Origin: Actinomycetota bacterium
GTDB lineage: Bacteria; Actinomycetota; Thermoleophilia; Gaiellales; Gaiellaceae
Assembly: GCA_003139545.1 (NCBI GenBank)
Contig: PLJC01000038.1
Coordinates: 62,587-126,586 of the forward strand
Length of the DNA: 64,000 nucleotides
Direction: 5' to 3'
The notes beneath the pieces were generated by a model. It was not told where the DNA came from, searched no databases, and saw nothing but the letters and a program-made list of their open reading frames with translations. Position numbers and translations under genes: made by a program. This document shows positions 61,358 to 64,000 of this stretch, piece by piece (the first letter of the stretch is position 1; each line of letters opens with the position of its first letter).

Positions 61358-62355
61358 ACGGGAATGCGCCTGCGCGCGGCCGAGGCGAGCATTTGCACCC
61401 GGCGGCGGGCGAAGAGCGTGTCCACGTGGATGAGGTCCCCTCCGAAGTAGCCGTTCAGCACTCGGGCGTACTGATTGAACGTCGAATTGTTATAGATCAG
61501 CGCGTCGCAGCGGGCGAGGAGGAACATATCCGCGAGCGTGTCGACGACGGACGCCCGGTCCTGGCTCGACGATCCGTCGAACGAGTAGAGATCGCCGGCA
61601 TCCGGCGGGGGATAGGTGCGGCGTCGCGTCACGGCCCCGGGGAGCGTCGACAGGACGCGGCTCATCGCCTCGGAATCCGTGGCGTAGAACGTCGCCGACG
61701 CCGTCCGCACAGGACGTGGGAGTCTGCGCCCGAGTCTTCTCACGGCCCGGCTCAGCACACGCACGAGCCGCACTTCGTCCTGGAGCACGCCGAGATCCAC
61801 GCGTCCTGCGTACCGCATGCCCCGGCCGAAATAGCTGCCGTTGCCGGTGCGGATGTTGATGCCGACGACGAAGCGGCCGCCGAGCTGCTCATCGGCCCAC
61901 CCGTCGATCGCCTCGCGCAACTCGGGTGCGGGCGCGATCTCGCGGTAGAACTGCCTGAGGAATGCGAACCGGTCGCTTTCCGGACCGGGCATCAGGCGAT
62001 CGGGGCCGTGGTACTGCTGCAGGACGACGTGCTCTGCGTCGTCGAGCTGCAGCTCGCCGCGAACGGCCGCGGCGGCCTCGTTCGCGCTGAGCCAGGGAAC
62101 GCCCGAGTCGGGGCCGTACTCCGCGTCCGCGACCGGCGCATAGGAGGTCGGGACACCGAGGAAGGAGGTGCGATTCTCGAAGAACTCGGCGAAGTAGTTC
62201 ACGGACTTGTCCTGAAGCTGCGCCATCCCGCGCCAGTCGACGATCAGGCGGCGCTGGAGCTTCTGGGCGAGAAGGATCGCGCCTGCGAGGCTCGCCAGGT
62301 TCGACCCGACGTTGCTCTCCGGGAACGGGCGCGAGACGACGTAGCGCTGCGTCAT
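61354..62355 (-). CDS. NodZ-like (GT23-type) fucosyltransferase
   Basis: 333 aa. VVSRPFPESNVGSNLASLAGA starts the fold, VGINIRTGNGSYFGRG is the GDP-fucose-binding HxRxGD-like segment, and ATFYATDSEAM with DTLADMFLLARCDALIYNNSTF match the C-terminal motifs of NodZ and alpha-1,6-fucosyltransferases. ATG 62355 is 8 nt after TACCCT; TTG 62364 overlaps the box. Confidence 0.75.
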   Translation of the reverse strand: MTQRYVVSRPFPESNVGSNLASLAGAILLAQKLQRRLIVDWRGMAQLQDKSVNYFAEFFENRTSFLGVPTSYAPVADAEYGPDSGVPWLSANEAAAAVRGELQLDDAEHVVLQQYHGPDRLMPGPESDRFAFLRQFYREIAPAPELREAIDGWADEQLGGRFVVGINIRTGNGSYFGRGMRYAGRVDLGVLQDEVRLVRVLSRAVRRLGRRLPRPVRTASATFYATDSEAMSRVLSTLPGAVTRRRTYPPPDAGDLYSFDGSSSQDRASVVDTLADMFLLARCDALIYNNSTFNQYARVLNGYFGGDLIHVDTLFARRRVQMLASAARRRIPV

Positions 62356-62363
62356 GCCGCGCA

Positions 62364-62369
62364 AGGGTA
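62364..62369 (-). promoter_or_regulatory. -10 box TACCCT for NodZ-like gene
   Basis: TACCCT ends 8 nt before ATG 62355. Confidence 0.4.
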
Positions 62370-62400
62370 CTCCGGTTGCTGTTCCGGCTCACCGGTGCGG

Positions 62401-62406
62401 TAGCGT
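62401..62406 (+). promoter_or_regulatory. -10 box TAGCGT for glycosyltransferase
   Basis: TAGCGT ends 8 nt before GTG 62415, favouring that start over TTG 62376. Confidence 0.4.
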
Positions 62407-62414
62407 CAAGCTCA

Positions 62415-63194
62415 GTGTCCTACCCGGTTTTCGTCAACTGCCGCGACAGGCTCACGTCTCTCGCAGAGCTCGTAGGCTGGCTCGAACGCGCCGGCTGCGA
62501 GGAGATCTACCTCATCGACAACGACTCTGCGTACGAGCCGTTGCTCGACTACTACCGCTCCACGCCGCACACGGTCATCCGGCTGGACGAGAACTACGGG
62601 AAGTGGTCACTGTGGCAGGCGCCCGAGCTCTACGAGCGCACGGAGGGACGCCGCTTCGTCTACACGGATCCGGACGTCATTCCGGTCGCGGCTTGCCCCC
62701 TTGACGCACTCGACCTGTTCTCGGAACTGCTCGACCGCTACAAGCTCCCGAACAAGGTCGGCTTCGGCTTGCGCATCGACGACATCCCCGACCACTATCG
62801 CCACAAGCAGGATGTGCTGGCCTCGGAGCTCGGCATGTGGCAGTGGCCCCTCGAGGAAGGCGTCTTCTACGCGCCGATCGACACGACATTCGCGCTCTAT
62901 CGCGAGAACGGCTCCTGGGCGCGCGAGGCGCTTCGCACGGGCCTGCCTTACATCGCGCGCCACGACTCGTGGTATCTCGACCTCGATCGTCTGACGCCGG
63001 AAGAGGTCTTCTATCAGCAGAGGGCTGCGTTCTCCACGGCCTACACATCGGGCATGGCGCACTGGGTCGCGCCTGAGCTCGGCGAACGCCTTGCGAGCTT
63101 CGCCGCGAACCCTGGCCGCTCCATCCCGGGGCGCATCACGCGGCTTCGTTGGCGTTTGCGCGGCCGGCGGGCCGTGCGCAGAGGACGCGGGTGA
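62415..63194 (+). CDS. Putative GT-A glycosyltransferase
   Basis: 259 aa. VFVNCRDRLTSLAELVGWLERAG and IYLIDNDSAYEPLLDYY look like a GT-A start, and FVYTDPDVIPV supplies a DxD metal site. The rest (KVGFGLRIDDIPDHY, PIDTTFALY) matches an uncharacterised glycosyltransferase group often placed in capsule loci. Sugar and acceptor unknown. Confidence 0.75.
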   Translation: MSYPVFVNCRDRLTSLAELVGWLERAGCEEIYLIDNDSAYEPLLDYYRSTPHTVIRLDENYGKWSLWQAPELYERTEGRRFVYTDPDVIPVAACPLDALDLFSELLDRYKLPNKVGFGLRIDDIPDHYRHKQDVLASELGMWQWPLEEGVFYAPIDTTFALYRENGSWAREALRTGLPYIARHDSWYLDLDRLTPEEVFYQQRAAFSTAYTSGMAHWVAPELGERLASFAANPGRSIPGRITRLRWRLRGRRAVRRGRG

Positions 63195-63197
63195 GCG

Positions 63198-64000
63198 TCA
63201 GCGCCGTCTGAGCACGATCAGCTTCGCGGAGAGCCCTGCGCGCGTGCGCGATAGAGCTGTGCGATCGAGTGCCGCGAGCGGCGGCAGGACGACTGACGCA
63301 AGCCGGTCGCGTCCTCGAACGGAGGACGTGAGCCCACGCCAGAAGAAGCGGTGCAGCGCAAAGGCGGACCGCGAGCCCGCATCGACGGGATCTCCGAGGA
63401 ACGCGACCGTCGGGATGACGGCGTCGATGCGTAAGCCCGCGTTTGCACTCGCCTCCTCCCATCGTGCGAGCGTCCGGACGACGTTGTGCGCGCTCTCTCC
63501 GCCGGCCGGCATCCAGCGGCCGCGCATGACGAGCGGGTCGAGCACCGCGAGGACGCCTCCGCTCGAGACTTGCGACGCGAGGTTTGAGAGGGCGCGGTCG
63601 AAGCGCTGCTCGTCGACGATGTGGTGCAGGACGCTCATCACGGTGACGAGGTCGAACGTCGCGTCGGGGAACGGTGCCTGTTCGGTGATGTCGGCTGCCG
63701 CGAAGTCCGAGCCGGGAAAACGCTCGCGCAACCGCTCGACCGCGGTGGGGACGAGGTCCGATCCCGCCACGTTCGCGGCCCCCTCGCGCCGCCAGAGGTC
63801 GACCCAGAATCCCGTGCCGCTTCCCACGTCGAGCACGGCACGATCGCGCACGGAGACACCCGCGGCGGCGAAGCCACGGAGGACCCCGCGCGCGCTATTC
63901 GCATACACGTGACTGTTGAACACGAGCGGCAGCGTCGGATAGCCGGCGACGCCGAGATCGTTCGCTGCGTCGTGCAAGGCGCTCCAGTACTCGGGCGGGA
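63198..64000 (-). CDS. Class I SAM methyltransferase, N-terminus beyond window
   Basis: At least 267 aa. VLDVGSGTGFWVDLWRREG is the SAM motif, AGSDLVPTAVERL the acidic strand and VMSVLHHIVDEQRF the later motif; the C-terminal third is helical and basic. A TTG at 63977 could start it, but PPEYWSA continues upstream in frame to the window edge, so the real start probably lies outside. Confidence 0.85.
   Translation of the reverse strand, partial: PPEYWSALHDAANDLGVAGYPTLPLVFNSHVYANSARGVLRGFAAAGVSVRDRAVLDVGSGTGFWVDLWRREGAANVAGSDLVPTAVERLRERFPGSDFAAADITEQAPFPDATFDLVTVMSVLHHIVDEQRFDRALSNLASQVSSGGVLAVLDPLVMRGRWMPAGGESAHNVVRTLARWEEASANAGLRIDAVIPTVAFLGDPVDAGSRSAFALHRFFWRGLTSSVRGRDRLASVVLPPLAALDRTALSRTRAGLSAKLIVLRRR

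Noticed and set aside
1..64000. CRISPR arrays, tRNA/rRNA genes, insertion sequences
   Set aside because: No regular spaced repeats, no cloverleaf or rRNA segments and no transposase-like proteins were recognised by eye.

Overview
The window is about 64 kb of very GC-rich, densely coding bacterial DNA. Genes mostly start with GTG or ATG, operon partners often share 4 bp (GTGA or ATGA), and many start codons sit 6-9 nt behind a TANNNT box, which implies leaderless mRNAs. This style, together with an F420-type LLM oxidoreductase, DHA2 efflux and many TetR/MaoC/ATP-grasp genes, fits a high-GC actinobacterium, perhaps Thermoleophilia/Gaiellales. That placement is inference from style, not from a marker gene. 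No rRNA, tRNA, CRISPR array or transposase was seen.

Region 1 (1-10.3 kb) is mixed housekeeping: an ATP-grasp ligase cut by the window edge, a secreted alpha/beta hydrolase, an orphan ParA-type ATPase, small secreted proteins, a zincin, a RecD2-type helicase, an LLM oxidoreductase divergent from a MaoC/aldo-keto reductase/GNAT operon, and a TetR-cupin pair with two matching operators.

Region 2 (10.3-31.8 kb) begins a very large surface-polysaccharide locus: Wzx-like flippase, GT4 and GT2 glycosyltransferases, three more ATP-grasp proteins, NodB-like deacetylase, methyltransferases, epimerase plus DegT aminotransferase, a UPF0104-type flippase-like protein, a large GT-C-like membrane protein, an M23 endopeptidase and a Wzy/ligase-like polymerase. 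A TetR-MFS efflux module with two identical operators (19.7-21.7 kb) is embedded in it. A 350-bp non-coding gap at 12.65-13.0 kb is packed with perfect hairpins and carries two copies of a 12-bp repeat.

Region 3 (31.8-50 kb) has a modification operon on the minus strand (GNAT-like, deacetylase, methyltransferase, carbamoyltransferase) and a plus-strand operon that looks like a nonulosonic (sialic-like) acid route: SpsF-type cytidylyltransferase, Gfo/Idh oxidoreductase, DegT aminotransferase, epimerase, formyltransferase and NeuB-type synthase. It starts with a GT2 protein fused to a GT42-sialyltransferase-like domain and ends with an asparagine-synthase-type amidotransferase and an FkbM methyltransferase. 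A frameshifted methyltransferase, a second GT2 and a sulfotransferase follow.

Region 4 (50-64 kb) contains two complete Wzm/Wzt ABC exporters (50.1-52.2 and 59.2-61.4 kb) with C-terminal cargo-type domains. Between and beyond them are CmcI, TylF and other methyltransferases, three GT4 enzymes, a NodZ-like fucosyltransferase and further transferases. Together the locus would build, methylate, carbamoylate, formylate and perhaps sulfate one or more complex glycans and export them by up to three routes.
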